A program made the position numbers and the translations under genes. Shown in pieces: positions 11,361-12,025 of a stretch of 12,025 nucleotides of DNA (the first letter of the stretch is position 1; each line of letters starts with the position of its first letter). Source of the stretch: a bacterium. Lineage in GTDB: Bacteria > Chloroflexota > Dormibacteria > UBA8260 > Bog-877. Under the pieces are notes generated by a model that was given only the letters and a program-made list of their open reading frames with translations, did no database searches and was not told the origin of the DNA. The DNA lies in assembly GCA_021791345.1 (NCBI GenBank), contig JAJYWT010000024.1, forward strand, positions 1 through 12,025, written 5' to 3'.

Positions 11361-12025
11361 ATGCCCCTCAGCTCTAGAGACCTTCTTGATCAGGCGCGAG
11401 CGGAGATCCCCGAGGTGGACGTCTCTCAGCTCAGCGAGATCGCGCAACGGGACCCGCGGCACGTGGTCCTGGACGTGCGCGAGCCGGACGAGGTGGCCCA
11501 GGGGCTGATTCCTGAGGCCATCCACGTGCCTCGCGGTTTCCTGGAGCTGCGGGTGGAGACCCTGCTCCCGGACCGCAGCCGTCCGATCACGATCTACTGC
11601 GCCGGAGGGGTGCGTTCCCTGCTGGCGGCCCAGACCATGAAGGCCATGGGATACAGCGACGTGAGGTCGCTGAAGGGCGGCTTCGGCGCCTGGAAGGATC
11701 AGGGGATGCCCTTCAGGGTGCCGCGGGCCCTGACCGCCGAGCAGAAGGAGCGCTACAGCCGCCACTTCCTGCTCGATGAGGTCGGTGAGGAGGGGCAGGC
11801 CAAGCTCCTGGACGCCAGGGTCCTCCTGATTGGAGCCGGCGGGCTCGGAGCTCCGGTCGCCTATTACCTGGCCGCGGCAGGCGTCGGCACGATCGGGCTG
11901 GTGGACTTCGACCGCGTGGAGCGCAGCAACCTGCAGCGCCAGATCTTCCACACCGAGGATCGGATCGGGATGTTGAAGACCGAGTCGGCCGCGATCGCGC
12001 TCAGGGCGCTCAACCCCGAGGTCAA
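11361..12025 (+). CDS. Rhodanese domain fused to MoeB/ThiF-type adenylyltransferase (runs off the window end)
   Basis: A sulfur-carrier activating protein: the E1-like part adenylates the C-terminus of a ubiquitin-like carrier (MoaD or ThiS type) and the rhodanese part can supply persulfide sulfur. Residues 1-117 are the rhodanese domain, with VVLDVREPDEVAQGLI (35-50) and the active loop YCAGGVRS (79-86), nucleophile C80 in a CxxGxR setting, then LKGGFGAWKDQGMP. Residues 125 onward start the E1 fold: RYSRHFLLDEVGEEGQ (131-146, R131 and R134), nucleotide turn GAGGLGAP (158-165), and VDFDRVERSNLQRQ (181-194) with D184, N190 and R193. The 221 complete codons seen would be a little over half of the protein. 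The better-known MoeZ/MOCS3 enzymes carry rhodanese at the other end. The ATG at 11361 follows GGAG with an 11-nt spacing. The carrier protein, and so cofactor versus thiamine or cysteine use, is unknown. Confidence 0.92.
   Translation, partial: MPLSSRDLLDQARAEIPEVDVSQLSEIAQRDPRHVVLDVREPDEVAQGLIPEAIHVPRGFLELRVETLLPDRSRPITIYCAGGVRSLLAAQTMKAMGYSDVRSLKGGFGAWKDQGMPFRVPRALTAEQKERYSRHFLLDEVGEEGQAKLLDARVLLIGAGGLGAPVAYYLAAAGVGTIGLVDFDRVERSNLQRQIFHTEDRIGMLKTESAAIALRALNPEV

Overview
This is GC-rich bacterial DNA carrying nine protein genes I can name, two of them cut by the window edges, plus one possible small ORF. There are no RNA genes, insertion sequences or CRISPR repeats. The GC-rich codon use, several starts with no Shine-Dalgarno (SD) sequence but a -10-like hexamer 6-7 nt upstream, the Sec and lipoprotein exports and the gene types suggest a soil-type high-GC lineage such as Actinomycetota, Chloroflexota or Candidatus Dormibacterota. 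That placement is inference; the window holds no marker gene to settle it.

Left half, all on the minus strand. In transcription order: a MurE-type Mur ligase (7237-5753), an extracytoplasmic family-5 solute-binding lipoprotein (5568-3619), an M20D N-acyl-amino-acid amidohydrolase (3527-2343), a secreted S53 (sedolisin) peptidase (2136-919), a possible 38-codon ORF (646-530), and the N-terminal 177 residues of histidine ammonia-lyase HutH (533 to the window edge). Apart from murE, these suggest a scavenging route for proteinaceous matter: outside protease, oligopeptide capture, deacylation of amino-acid conjugates, histidine breakdown. They do not look like one tight operon. Gaps of about 90-400 bp, a good promoter before the protease and a strong hairpin after it suggest separate units sharing a neighbourhood.

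Right half. An AdhA-like zinc alcohol dehydrogenase (7297-8292, plus) diverges from murE across 59 bp. It converges stop against stop on an unusual 420-residue protein (9555-8293, minus). That protein joins a FolD-like domain, in which the usual catalytic residues all appear replaced, to a C-terminal domain resembling formiminotransferase-cyclodeaminase/FchA cyclodeaminase. It is coupled by an ATGA overlap to an upstream MFS exporter (10814-9552). The MFS gene diverges from a HIT-family hydrolase (10925-11266, plus) across a 110-bp region with a perfect 9-9-9 inverted repeat on the HIT -10 element. The window ends in a protein with an N-terminal rhodanese domain and a MoeB/ThiF adenylyltransferase domain (11361 onward, plus).

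The most novel-looking element is the MFS plus FolD-like/cyclodeaminase pair. Next come the apparently prodomain-free sedolisin, the possible leaderless promoters and the operator-like dyad.
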